NCBI RefSeq assembly: GCF_027271155.1
Contig: NZ_CP114542.1
Location: 62,001-126,000, forward strand
Length of the DNA: 64,000 nt
From: Brevundimonas subvibrioides
Lineage (GTDB): Bacteria; Pseudomonadota; Alphaproteobacteria; Caulobacterales; Caulobacteraceae
Direction: 5' to 3'
Part shown: in pieces, positions 8,253-16,128 of the stretch
How positions within the stretch are numbered: position 1 is the stretch's first letter
How the letters are laid out: the number at the start of each line of letters is the position of its first letter
Translations under genes and position numbers: made by a program
The notes under the pieces: model-generated
What the model saw: the letters and a program-made list of their open reading frames with translations, nothing else
The model's database searches: none
What the model was told of the DNA's origin: nothing

Positions 8253-8984
8253 CTGATCGACCGACGGGCGCTTCTGGTTACAGGCCTCGGCGCGCTCGGC
8301 GGCTGTGCCGCGCCGACGGCCGCCCCCCTGACCCTGTTCGCGGCCGCATCGCTGAGCGATGTCCTGACCGAGCTTTCCGCCCGGTTCACCGCCAGGACGG
8401 GCCGCCAGACCCGGACGGTCTTTGCCGGCAGCGGCGATGTCGCGCGTCAGGTGCTGTCGGGCGCGCCCGCCGATCTGATTGTCCTGGCTGACAGCGAGTG
8501 GATGGACCGGCTGGCGGCGGCGAATGTGCTTCGGCCGGGCAGCCGCGTCGACCTGGCGACCAACAGCCTGGTGGTGATCGCACCCGCGGACCAGCCACAA
8601 ACGGCCTTCGTCTGGCGCGGGCGCATCGCCATCGGCGATCCCGCGAGCGTCCCGGCTGGCCGGTATGCGCGACAGATGATGCAGGCGCTCGGGGTCCGGG
8701 ACCGCGATGACATGACCCTGGTCACCGCCGCCGATGTGCGCGCGGTTCGGGGCTTCGTGGCGCGAGGCGAGGTGGATCTGGGCGTGGTCTATCGCAGCGA
8801 CGCCCTGGGCTATGATGCGGTGCGGGTGGTCGCCACGCCCCCGGCCGAGGTTCAGCCCCGGATCGTCTATCCGGCCGCCCTGACGACGCGGGCGGCCGAA
8901 GGCGCGGCCGGGCTGATGCAGTTTCTGGCAGGAGCCGAAGCCCGCGAGACCTTCGCCCGTCACGGCTTCGGGGCCGTATCGTGA
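8253..8984 (+). CDS. modA: molybdate ABC transporter substrate-binding lipoprotein ModA
   Basis: Periplasmic binding protein that delivers molybdate to ModBC. The mature part begins with the family signature [15 protein letters not shown] and has [20 protein letters not shown] and [10 protein letters not shown]. The N-terminus ([10 protein letters not shown], then a lipobox ending in LGGC) is a short lipoprotein signal. There is no in-frame ATG, GTG or TTG between the upstream stop at 8217 and the conserved region. CTG at 8253 fits the usual M-I-D-R-R pattern. ATT at 8244, seven bases after GGAG, is the alternative. The stop overlaps the next gene in GTGA. Confidence 0.88.
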   Translation: MIDRRALLVTGLGALGGCAAPTAAPLTLFAAASLSDVLTELSARFTARTGRQTRTVFAGSGDVARQVLSGAPADLIVLADSEWMDRLAAANVLRPGSRVDLATNSLVVIAPADQPQTAFVWRGRIAIGDPASVPAGRYARQMMQALGVRDRDDMTLVTAADVRAVRGFVARGEVDLGVVYRSDALGYDAVRVVATPPAEVQPRIVYPAALTTRAAEGAAGLMQFLAGAEARETFARHGFGAVS

Positions 8985-9331
8985 GCGAGGCGCCCCGTCT
9001 CTGGTTTCAGATCCGCATCGGCGAGGGCCGGTTCGGTCCGGGCAAGGCCGAGTTGCTGACTCACATCCGCGACACCGGCTCGATCAGCGCGGCGGCGCGG
9101 CGGATGGGCATGTCCTATCGCCGCGCCTGGACCCTGCTGGAGGCCGTCAACGCCCTGACCGATGCCCCGGCGGTGGAAACCGAGCGCGGGGGGGCGCGAG
9201 GCGGCGGGGCCCGGCTGACGCCCCGGGGCCAAGCCTTGCTGGCGGCCTATGAGCATCTGCGCCTGGCGCTGGCCAGCGCGGCGGCTCCGACGCTGGCGGC
9301 CCTGGACACGCCGGACAAGCGCCATGACTGA
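8981..9331 (+). CDS. ModE-like winged-helix regulator without a molybdate-binding domain
   Basis: A 116-residue DNA-binding protein matching the N-terminal domain of ModE. SISAAARRMGMSYRRAW (about 33-49) is the LysR-type helix-turn-helix typical of ModE, and RLTPRGQALL follows. The chain ends there, so the two Mop domains that bind molybdate in full-length ModE are absent. The GTG start overlaps the modA stop and the end overlaps modB by 8 bases. Its place inside the mod operon suggests it controls the divergent mod and moa operons, possibly through the dyad at 8198-8221. Confidence 0.85.
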   Translation: MSEAPRLWFQIRIGEGRFGPGKAELLTHIRDTGSISAAARRMGMSYRRAWTLLEAVNALTDAPAVETERGGARGGGARLTPRGQALLAAYEHLRLALASAAAPTLAALDTPDKRHD

Positions 9332-10031
9332 TCTGTTCGCCCCGCTGACCGGGCCGGAGCTGGAAGCCCTTGGCCTGTCGCTGCGCGTGGCGGGCGTCGC
9401 CAGTCTGGCGACCCTGCCGGTTGCCGTAGGTCTGGGATGGCTGATGGCGCGGGGAGTCTTTCCGGGCAAATGGCTGGTCGAGGCGGCGATCAACCTGCCG
9501 CTGGTCTTGCCGCCGGTGGTGACGGGTCTTGTGCTGCTTCTGATGTTCGGATCGCGGGGACCGCTGGGCCGGGTGCTGGCCGATGTGTTCGGGGTCAGCC
9601 TGCTGTTTCACTGGACCGGAGCGGCCCTGGCAGCAGCGGTCATGGCCCTGCCGCTGATGGTACGGCCCATCCGCCTGGCGATCGAGGGCGTGGATCGCGG
9701 CCTGGAGCAGGCCGCGGCGACCCTGGGCGCGCCCCCGGCCTTCGTGGTCTTCAGCGTGACCCTGCCGCTGGCCCTGCCCGGCGTCATCGCCGGGGCCCTG
9801 CTGGGGTTCGCCCGGGCCTTTGGAGAGTTCGGGGCCACGGTGACCTTCGTGGGTGCCATCCCCGGAGAGACCCGGACCCTGCCGGTCGCGATCTATGCAT
9901 CGCTGCAGGGCCTGGATGGGGAGACGGTGGCCCTGCGGCTCGCCCTGGTGTCCGTCGCCGTCGCCATGATCGCCCTGTTCGCCACCGAGGCCGTCAGCCG
10001 CTTCCTGGCCCGACGGACCGCCGTCGCATGA
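9324..10031 (+). CDS. modB: molybdate ABC transporter permease ModB
   Basis: A 235-residue inner-membrane permease with about five or six hydrophobic helices. The EAA-type loop that contacts the ATPase is seen as EQAAATLGAPPAFVVF, and ARAFGEFGATV is the ModB signature near the end of the core. LPLVLPPVVTG near residue 50 is also typical. The ATG at 9324 lies inside the end of the upstream regulator gene, and the stop overlaps modC in ATGA. Confidence 0.95.
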   Translation: MTDLFAPLTGPELEALGLSLRVAGVASLATLPVAVGLGWLMARGVFPGKWLVEAAINLPLVLPPVVTGLVLLLMFGSRGPLGRVLADVFGVSLLFHWTGAALAAAVMALPLMVRPIRLAIEGVDRGLEQAAATLGAPPAFVVFSVTLPLALPGVIAGALLGFARAFGEFGATVTFVGAIPGETRTLPVAIYASLQGLDGETVALRLALVSVAVAMIALFATEAVSRFLARRTAVA

Positions 10032-10672
10032 GCCTGACCTGCGCCGTTCAGGCCGAACGTGGCGGGTTCCGGATCGACGTCGCCTTCGACAGCACGGCCC
10101 GGGTCGTCGGCATCGAGGGCCCGTCGGGGGCCGGAAAGACGACCCTGCTTCACGCCCTGGCCGGACTGGTCCCCGTCCACCGGGCGCGCCTGATCGTGGA
10201 TGGCGAGGCTCTGGTCGATAGCGACGCCGGGCTGGCACCGCCTCCCCATGCCCGGCGCGTGGGCTATGTCTTTCAGGATGCCCGGCTGTTCCCGCATCTG
10301 AGCGTCGCCGACAACATCGCCTATGGCCAGCGCTTCGCGCCGCACCGCACAGACGTGGGCGCACTGGTCGAGCTTCTGGGCATCGGTCCTCTTCTGGCGC
10401 GCTGGACACGCAATCTGTCGGGCGGAGAGGCCCGGCGCGTGGCGATCGCGCGCAGCCTGGCGGCCGGCCCGCGACTGCTGCTTCTCGACGAGCCTTTTTC
10501 AGGTCTGGATCAGCGCCGGCGCGACGAACTCATTCCCTGGCTCGTCGGCCTGACGACACGGATCGATACGGCGATCCTGGTCGTGTCGCACGATGCCGCA
10601 GACCTTCAGGCCATGGGGGCCGACAGGATCGGCCTTGTGGCCGGCCAGATCAGTCCAGACCGTCGTCCGTGA
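10028..10672 (+). CDS. modC: molybdate ABC transporter ATP-binding protein ModC, short form
   Basis: A 214-residue ATPase of the molybdate transporter. Walker A is GPSGAGKTT near residue 34, the Q-loop is FQDARLFPHL, the signature is LSGGEARR, Walker B is LLLLDEPFSGLD, and the switch His is in VVSHD. The family usually has about 350 residues because a C-terminal Mop/TOBE domain binds molybdate. This protein stops after the ATPase domain. Its end overlaps the convergent gene at 10650-10913 by 23 bases. Confidence 0.94.
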   Translation: MSLTCAVQAERGGFRIDVAFDSTARVVGIEGPSGAGKTTLLHALAGLVPVHRARLIVDGEALVDSDAGLAPPPHARRVGYVFQDARLFPHLSVADNIAYGQRFAPHRTDVGALVELLGIGPLLARWTRNLSGGEARRVAIARSLAAGPRLLLLDEPFSGLDQRRRDELIPWLVGLTTRIDTAILVVSHDAADLQAMGADRIGLVAGQISPDRRP

Positions 10673-10913
10673 CCTGATAGTCGAGGCCGCTGGCGATGGC
10701 CCTGGCGGACAGTTCTTCCTGCACCAGATGCCAGCGACGCAGGCGTTCGAAGTCGATGGCATGGACCGAAGACGCCTCGAGCCATGCGTTGAAGGCCTTG
10801 CTCAGGACCTTGTAGTCCGGCGCATCCGGGCTCGGAATGGGCGGAACCTGCGGCAGGCGGCTGGCCACCTCCGGCGGAATGGGAAAGGTTCCCGATGTGG
10901 TGGTCAGCATCAT
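10650..10913 (-). CDS. small conserved-looking hypothetical protein
   Basis: An 87-residue soluble protein, not recognised. The N-terminus is Pro/Thr-rich (TFPIPPEV, PQVPPIPSP). The C-terminal half looks helical with several Trp, Leu and Arg residues (FNAWLEAS, FERLRRWHLVQEEL) and an acidic tail. Two adjacent ATG codons (10913 and 10910) are possible starts, and AGGA lies about nine bases upstream of the first. It is convergent with modC and overlaps it slightly. I believe it is real because of its amino-acid composition and start context, not because of family membership. Confidence 0.6.
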   Translation of the reverse strand: MMLTTTSGTFPIPPEVASRLPQVPPIPSPDAPDYKVLSKAFNAWLEASSVHAIDFERLRRWHLVQEELSARAIASGLDYQVTDDGLD

Positions 10914-11084
10914 CGGGCCTGATCCTAGGGCAAGTTTGGCGTCGGGCAAGGCATGGGGCGCACCCTTGTGGAGAGAACCGCGGTCCCCGGTAACCTTTCG
11001 CGTCCCCCCAGCGTAGTCGGCTGACGGCAGCGTTTGCCGAACGGGCGGTCCTGTGAGACCGTCCGGGCCTTGGCGGAGGGATCG

Positions 11085-11867
11085 ATGAGCGACGGAACGC
11101 TGGAAGCCTTTCCGGTCGAAGACGGCCCGCCGGATCACGCGGATCGCCCCCTGCCGGGCGGGCGCACCGACACCTATCGCCATCCGCCGCTGGTGCGGAT
11201 CAATCACTGGCTGAACGTGACGGCGGTCGTCGTCCTGCTGATGAGCGGGGCCAACATCCTGCTGGCCCATCCGCACCTGTACTGGGGCGTGCGTTCGACC
11301 TTCGCCGATCCCTGGCTGAGCATTCCGACGATCCCCGACTGGCTGCTGATTCCGCAGGGGCGGAACCTGGCCGAGGCGCGGACCTGGCATTTCTTCTTCG
11401 CCTGGGTCTTCGTGATCAACGGGCTGATCTACCTGGCCTATGGCTTCGCCTCGAAACGGTTCGGACGGCGACTGTGGCCGACCACGGACGAGCTGAAGGG
11501 CACCTGGGCCTCGGTCAAGGAGCACGCCCGCTTCCACTTTCCAAAGGACGAGGAGGCCCGGACCTACAACGTCATCCAGAAGCTGACCTATGTGACGATC
11601 ATTCTGGTGGTCCTGCCGATGATGCTGATCACGGGGCTGTCGATGTCGCCGGGGTTCAATGCGGTGGGCGGCTTCCTGCTGGACATCATGGGCGGTCGGC
11701 AGTCGGCGCGGACGCTGCATTTCCTCTCGGCCGGGCTGATCATGGGGTTCATCGTCGTCCACGTCTTCCTCGTCTTCTGGACCGGCTTCCTGAACAACAT
11801 GCGGGCGATGATCACGGGCTGGTTCGTGCTGGAGCCGTCGGACCATACCAAGGGGGATGCGGCATGA
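11085..11867 (+). CDS. cytochrome b/b6-type membrane protein, partner of the molybdoenzyme
   Basis: A 260-residue inner-membrane protein with four main hydrophobic helices. Helix-borne His residues that could hold heme b are visible in RINHWLN (helix 1), TWHFFFAW (helix 2) and LHFLSAG...VVHVFLVFW (helix 4). ATG at 11085 has GGAGGG just upstream, and the stop overlaps the next gene in ATGA. Family knowledge: such proteins pass electrons between the quinone pool and a periplasmic partner. The coupled molybdoenzyme is the obvious one, and the pair is organised like MsrQ/MsrP though the sequences differ. Confidence 0.88.
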   Translation: MSDGTLEAFPVEDGPPDHADRPLPGGRTDTYRHPPLVRINHWLNVTAVVVLLMSGANILLAHPHLYWGVRSTFADPWLSIPTIPDWLLIPQGRNLAEARTWHFFFAWVFVINGLIYLAYGFASKRFGRRLWPTTDELKGTWASVKEHARFHFPKDEEARTYNVIQKLTYVTIILVVLPMMLITGLSMSPGFNAVGGFLLDIMGGRQSARTLHFLSAGLIMGFIVVHVFLVFWTGFLNNMRAMITGWFVLEPSDHTKGDAA

Positions 11868-12634
11868 GCGGGACCCCGATGAACCGCCGGTCCTGGCTGG
11901 GCCGGGTGCTGGCGACGGCGGGCGTTATGGCGCTGGCCGGTTGCCAGAGGGCCAGCGACGCCGGGGCGAACCTGCTGGTCAGCGCCGAGGCCCTGACCCG
12001 TCGTGCGCAGCGTCTGCTGATCCCGCGCGAGGCCCTGGCCCCGGAATACGACGTCTCGGAGATCAGCCCGGACTTCAAGCCCAACGGCTCCATCTCGCCG
12101 GCGGCGGCGGACTATGTGGCGCTGCGGGACGCGGGCTTCGCCGACTACCGGCTGGAGGTGGGCGGTCTGGTCGAGCGGCCGTTGAGCCTGTCGCTGGCCG
12201 AGCTGCGGGCGCGCCCGTCGCGGACCCAGATCACCAAGCACGACTGCGTCGAGGGCTGGACGGCGATCGGGCAGTGGACCGGGGTCCGGCTGGAGACCCT
12301 GCTGGACGAGGCGGGGCTGAAGCCCGAGGCCCGGTACATCGTCTTCCACTGCTTCGACGCCCTGACCCAGACCGAGGACGGGCCGCGCTACTATGAGAGC
12401 ATCGACCTGGTCGACGCCCGCCATCCCCAGACCCTGCTGGCCTACGACATGAACCGGGAGGTCCTCGGCGTTCCCCACGGCGCACCCCTGCGGCTCCGGG
12501 TCGAGCGGCAGCTGGGCTACAAACAGGCCAAATACATCCGCCGGATCGAGGCCGTCGAACGCTTCGACGACATCGAGGGCGGCCATGGCGGCTACTGGCC
12601 CGACCGCGGCTACGCCTGGTACGCGGGGATCTGA
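11864..12634 (+). CDS. Tat-exported molybdopterin-dependent oxidoreductase lipoprotein (sulfite oxidase family)
   Basis: A 256-residue periplasmic molybdoenzyme. The N-terminus has a twin-arginine motif (NRRSWLG) and a hydrophobic stretch ending in ALAGC, a lipobox, so the folded enzyme is probably exported by Tat and lipid-anchored. HDCVEGW near residue 126 supplies the Cys ligand to molybdenum, and YKQAKYIRRIE near the end is typical of the MPT-binding domain. No dimerisation domain is present, so it resembles the MsrP/YedY size class. The substrate is not evident. Translation is coupled to the cytochrome b gene. Confidence 0.9.
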   Translation: MSGTPMNRRSWLGRVLATAGVMALAGCQRASDAGANLLVSAEALTRRAQRLLIPREALAPEYDVSEISPDFKPNGSISPAAADYVALRDAGFADYRLEVGGLVERPLSLSLAELRARPSRTQITKHDCVEGWTAIGQWTGVRLETLLDEAGLKPEARYIVFHCFDALTQTEDGPRYYESIDLVDARHPQTLLAYDMNREVLGVPHGAPLRLRVERQLGYKQAKYIRRIEAVERFDDIEGGHGGYWPDRGYAWYAGI

Positions 12635-12640
12635 GCCTGG

Positions 12641-12774
12641 AGCCTGATCGGCTGAGGTGGAATCGCTTCGCGATTCCGCCGATGCCGTGAATCAGGCTCA
12701 AGATATGAGCTGGAGCATGATTCACGCTTTCGGCTGGACCCACGACGTGGGTCCAGCCGAAAGCGATCATGCTC
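12641..12774. repeat. two nested intergenic hairpins between convergent genes
   Basis: The larger hairpin (12713-12774) has perfect 20-bp arms (12725-12744 and 12746-12765, one base between) extended by GAGCATGAT / ATCATGCTC with a three-base bulge. The smaller one has AGCCTGAT (12641-12648) and ATCAGGCT (12691-12698) enclosing GGAATCGC-TTC-GCGATTCC (12659-12677). They separate the molybdoenzyme from convergent nrdB and could end transcription from both sides. The form resembles dispersed intergenic palindromes of alphaproteobacteria. Confidence 0.8.
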
Positions 12775-13820
12775 TAGCCTGCGACCATGCTCATGTCGCG
12801 ACGGGCCATCAGCTTGTCGAACTCGCCCCAGACGCCATCGGCGCCGTGCCAGGCGCCGGTGGTGGCGGCCTTGGAGTATTCGGTGGCGCGCGCCTCGAAG
12901 AAGTTGGCGTGTTCGACGCCACTGAGCAGCGATTGCAGCCAGGGCAGCGGGTTTTCCTTGATGCCGTAGAGCTCGGGCAGCTTCAGCTGGCGCAGGCGCC
13001 AGTCGGCGATGAAGCGGATGTATTGCTTGATGTCCTCGGGCGTCATGCCCTGGACCTCGCCGGCCTCGAAGGCCAGGTCGATGAACTTGTCCTCCAGACC
13101 GACCACGGTGCGGCAGCATTCGACGATGTCGTCGGCCACGGCGGGCGTGACGCAGCCCGTTTCCTTGTTGAAGGCATGGTACAGTTTGATGATGCCGTCG
13201 CAGTGCAGGCTCTCGTCGCGGACCGACCAGGACACGATCTGGCCCATGCCCTTCATCTTGTTCTGGCGCGGGAAATTCATCAGCATCGCGAAGGAGGCGA
13301 ACAGCTGCAGCCCCTCGGTGAAGCCGCCGAACATGGCGAGCGTCCGGGCGATGTCAGCCTCGGTCTCGACCCCGAACTGGCCCATGTAGTTGTGCTTGTC
13401 CCGCATGGCCTCGTATTCCATGAAGGCCCCGAACTCGCTCTCGGGCATGCCGATGGTTTCCAGCAGCAGGGCATAGGCCGCGATGTGGATGGTCTCCATG
13501 TTGGCGAAGGACGACAGCATCATCTTCACCTCGGTCGGTTTGAACACCCGACCGTATTTTTCCATGTAGTTGTCGGCGACCTCGATGTCCGACTGGGTGA
13601 AGAAGCGGAAGATCTGCGTCAGCAGGTTGCGCTCCCTGTCGTTCAGGTTCGCCGCCCAGTCCTTGCAGTCCTCGCCCAGCGGCACCTCTTCGGGCATCCA
13701 GTGGACCTGCTGCTGCTTCTTCCACATGTCGAACGCCCACGGATAGCGGAACGGCTTGTAGGCCGCCGAGGGTGTCAGAAGGCCAGGCAGGGCGGGCTTG
13801 ATCGAGACGTGAGCGTTCAT
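12774..13820 (-). CDS. nrdB: ribonucleoside-diphosphate reductase beta subunit (class I)
   Basis: A 348-residue radical-generating subunit of class I ribonucleotide reductase. Metal ligands appear as the Asp/Glu of DIEVADNY, the ETIHIAAY segment (E-x2-H), EGLQLFASF, and the later DESLHCDG (E-x2-H). YALLLETIG follows the position of the radical Tyr. The C-terminus ends in DMSMVAG. ATG 13820 begins with NAHVSIKP. The partner nrdA is about 3.3 kb away on the other strand. Paired NrdR-like boxes lie upstream at 13895-13941. Confidence 0.95.
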   Translation of the reverse strand: MNAHVSIKPALPGLLTPSAAYKPFRYPWAFDMWKKQQQVHWMPEEVPLGEDCKDWAANLNDRERNLLTQIFRFFTQSDIEVADNYMEKYGRVFKPTEVKMMLSSFANMETIHIAAYALLLETIGMPESEFGAFMEYEAMRDKHNYMGQFGVETEADIARTLAMFGGFTEGLQLFASFAMLMNFPRQNKMKGMGQIVSWSVRDESLHCDGIIKLYHAFNKETGCVTPAVADDIVECCRTVVGLEDKFIDLAFEAGEVQGMTPEDIKQYIRFIADWRLRQLKLPELYGIKENPLPWLQSLLSGVEHANFFEARATEYSKAATTGAWHGADGVWGEFDKLMARRDMSMVAG

Positions 13821-13894
13821 GGCATGACCGGAAATGGGAGCGGCGGGGACGAGTGGGCGACCTGGGACCCTATCCAACCCCAGAATCGATCCGA

Positions 13895-13941
13895 ATGCTA
13901 CGGGTAGATGGTTAACGATCCCCAGCCTCAACATCTTGTGT
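13895..13941 (-). promoter_or_regulatory. paired NrdR-like boxes upstream of nrdB
   Basis: Cores CTACGGGTAG (13898-13907) and CAACATCTTG (13929-13938, followed by TGT) fit the C-W-A-n4-T-W-G frame of the NrdR box. Their centres are 31 bp apart, three helical turns, the spacing NrdR uses. The same arrangement precedes nrdA. Confidence 0.6.
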
Positions 13942-13958
13942 GAAACGGGGGAGCGTTT

Positions 13959-14000
13959 TGAGTCACGGTGACGCAGGCCGAGGTGACTCACCGTGACTCA
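13959..14000. repeat. 13-bp perfect inverted repeat TGAGTCACGGTGA
   Basis: TGAGTCACGGTGA (13959-13971) and its exact complement (13988-14000) are separated by 16 bases. A further GTGACTCA overlaps the right arm. It overlaps the stop of the 13998-14561 gene and lies upstream of nrdB. No T-run follows on the minus strand, so an operator or transcript-end hairpin is as likely as an intrinsic terminator. Confidence 0.75.
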
Positions 14001-14561
14001 GGCGTCGTCCGGCGCGTCGTTCCCCGGTGCATCCTGCCCGTCGCCGTCGTCAGCCATCGTGTCGTGAACGTGCTGCAGATACGCCGCGCGGATATAGTCG
14101 AGATCGCGGAAGGGCTGGCCATCCCATTCGATCCGGTGGGCCGCACGGTCGGTCAGCTGGGCCAGACGCATCCAGACCATGGCCTCCTGTGGCCGGTCGA
14201 CGGCGGCCGATTCCGAGGCGCGCCGGAAGGCATAGTTCCGAAGGGTTTTCGGATCCGGGTTGAACAGCAGGCCGAAACGGGCGGTGGCCTCGGCCTCGCC
14301 CACCTCCTCCAGCGCCGGATCGGCCGCGATCGCCTCTTCCCGCGACGGCGTGCCGCGCATCCACGGCGGCGGCGGGGCCAGGCCCGTCGGCACGAAGTCG
14401 GAGCGCCGCCAGCCCTCGATGGCGGCACGCCTGCGAATGCTGCGTTCGGCCAGGCCGTGGCGCTCGGCCAGGACCGGCGCGCTGACGCCGGAGACGAACT
14501 CACGCCGGATCTGTTCCCAGTGTTCGGCGGTTGGGCGGGGGGTTTGAGAGACAGAGGTCAT
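13998..14561 (-). CDS. hypothetical protein with an N-terminal helix-turn-helix
   Basis: A 187-residue protein of unknown function. Residues about 10-50 (SGVSAPVLAERHGLAERSIRRRAAIEGW) read as a helix-turn-helix like that of phage terminase small subunits or Caulobacterales regulators. The middle is Pro-rich and the end is acidic (DDGDGQDAPGND). ATG 14561 has GAGG upstream. It lies upstream of nrdB on the same strand, with the 13959-14000 inverted repeat at its end. No partner gene suggests a role. Confidence 0.6.
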   Translation of the reverse strand: MTSVSQTPRPTAEHWEQIRREFVSGVSAPVLAERHGLAERSIRRRAAIEGWRRSDFVPTGLAPPPPWMRGTPSREEAIAADPALEEVGEAEATARFGLLFNPDPKTLRNYAFRRASESAAVDRPQEAMVWMRLAQLTDRAAHRIEWDGQPFRDLDYIRAAYLQHVHDTMADDGDGQDAPGNDAPDDA

Positions 14562-14874
14562 GCCCGCGAGTCTCGCACAGCCGGGATACAAGGCGCGTTC
14601 GAAGGGGTCCTGGCGGCGACGGACGTTGAAAAGGCCGGGCTTTTGAGCGTCAGTTGTCCGAACGAGAGGTCAGAAAGCGGACACGGAAGGGTCTGAAGGC
14701 ACAGCCGGCGAACCGCCGCACACGGCCGTCCATGCACCAGGCGCGAACCGGCCGGGCGCGCTAGACAGTCCAATATGGTTAATATAACGCTGATCATGCC
14801 TCGAAAACGCCTTTGGAGTGATTTCGCTTCTGAGGGGAATACGCGGTCTTTCAGAGGGTTAGGGGAGCTATTTC

Positions 14875-15342
14875 ATGGAACCAGTCTCGATGTTGGTCGC
14901 CACCATGCTGCTGGGCGGCATGGTCGAAGCGCCTGACGGATGCGCGCCGCATCCGCACTACGACGGTGAACTCTGCCCGTGTACGCACGAGGAGACCTTC
15001 TATGGCCCCTGGACGCCGGGGACCCCCTGGCCCCACGGCGCTCCGGGCGGCGGCTATGGCCCCCCGATCTATATTCCGGCCGGTCCGGCCATCCATGTGA
15101 CGTCGCCGGGAGCGCGCGTCTACGGTCGCCCGATCGAGGTCGCCGGTCCGGTGGTCTACATCTCGGGCCCGCCCGTCTATGTCGAAGCTCCGCCGATCCG
15201 CGTGGCCCCGGCCCAGATCTATGTCCAGCGTCCGGAAGTGCACGTGAACCCGTCGCAGATCCTGGTCGAGCCGCCGGAGGTCCACTTCTCGGACTGCACG
15301 GACGGCACCGTCTGCACGCCCGTCACGCCGGGCGGCCACTAA
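14875..15342 (+). CDS. hypothetical Pro/Gly/Val repeat protein
   Basis: A 155-residue protein, not recognised. After a short hydrophobic start and a Cys-containing stretch (CAPHPHYDGELCPC), residues about 60-140 repeat a short unit of the form P-x-(I/V)-x-V every 6-8 residues, roughly ten times (PIYIPAG, PPVYVEA, PPIRVA, PEVHVN). A C-terminal CTDGTVC pair follows. The regular alternation suggests a beta-solenoid or extended fibre, and the paired Cys suggest an extracytoplasmic location. It is monocistronic, with a terminator at 15409-15437. Confidence 0.65.
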   Translation: MEPVSMLVATMLLGGMVEAPDGCAPHPHYDGELCPCTHEETFYGPWTPGTPWPHGAPGGGYGPPIYIPAGPAIHVTSPGARVYGRPIEVAGPVVYISGPPVYVEAPPIRVAPAQIYVQRPEVHVNPSQILVEPPEVHFSDCTDGTVCTPVTPGGH

Positions 15343-15408
15343 ACCCCGAGGCGCGTCTGCGGGGCCCAAAGGCCCCGCCGGCGTCGTCGAAGGCCCCAAG
15401 ACCCGGAA

Positions 15409-15437
15409 CCCGGACGAGGCAAGGCGTCCGGGTTTTT
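15409..15437 (+). terminator. Rho-independent terminator
   Basis: CCCGGAC (15409-15415) pairs with GTCCGGG (15426-15432), followed by TTTTT. It ends the repeat-protein gene transcript. Confidence 0.85.
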
Positions 15438-15460
15438 CTGTGTCTGAAGGACCGGGCCTG

Positions 15461-16036
15461 TCAGCGGACCGGGGGAACCACGGCCTGGACGTTGACCGGT
15501 TCGGCCACCGGGGCGGCGCAGAAATCGCGGGCCTCGCGCGCCAGCCCCAGATAGCCGCCGTCCAGCGCCGCCCTGATGGCGTCGTCGCAGCGATCCTCGG
15601 CCAGCAGGCCCGTCACCGCTCGCTGCACCGTCTGATAGGCGACCTGGCGATCCCGCAGCGCGCGGGCGGCCCGGCGGTCGTCGGGCAGGCACAGGGACAT
15701 CCAGCCGGCATCGGCGCAACGCGCCACAAGACCGGCCTCCCGCTCTGTCAGGATACCGGCCTCGGATCCGGCGGCGACGCCCTCTGTCGGGACGGTCGCG
15801 TTCGCGGGTGCGCCCGGGGCCGGGGTCGGAGCCGGTCCGGTCCGCGAGGTCAGTTCCAGTTCCGACGCGTCCCCGGTGAAGGGGATGATCTCCACGTCCG
15901 GCACCTGATAGCGGCAGACCCAGCGGCCCTGCTCCATGGCACAGGACTGCAGCGTGGCCTGAACTGCCTGGGGCGAAGCCGGGGTGGCCGCGGCAGCCGG
16001 GCCGGCGATGGCGAGAGCCAGCATCAGGCCGATCAT
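15461..16036 (-). CDS. secreted hypothetical protein
   Basis: A 191-residue protein with an N-terminal signal peptide (hydrophobic GLMLALAIAG, likely cut after AAA-AT), so probably periplasmic. Four or more Cys (QSCAMEQ, WVCRYQ, ARCADAG, DRCDDA) could form disulfides. A Pro/Ala-rich linker (about 75-100) separates two parts. The ATG at 16036 is preceded by GGAGG at good spacing. No family is recognised. It is convergent with the repeat-protein gene. Confidence 0.65.
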   Translation of the reverse strand: MIGLMLALAIAGPAAAATPASPQAVQATLQSCAMEQGRWVCRYQVPDVEIIPFTGDASELELTSRTGPAPTPAPGAPANATVPTEGVAAGSEAGILTEREAGLVARCADAGWMSLCLPDDRRAARALRDRQVAYQTVQRAVTGLLAEDRCDDAIRAALDGGYLGLAREARDFCAAPVAEPVNVQAVVPPVR

Positions 16037-16128
16037 GTCGATCCTCCCGCAGATGGGGTCGAAACGGGGGGCTTCGACCGTCAGGGACATAAGTTAACGC
16101 CGGGGCGGCGCGGCGACCTAGTGAAATT

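Noticed and set aside
12231..12770. Long reverse-strand frames opposite the molybdoenzyme and other high-GC genes
   Set aside because: They mirror codon bias of the true genes, lack ribosome sites and have Arg/Pro/Gly-rich products with no family.
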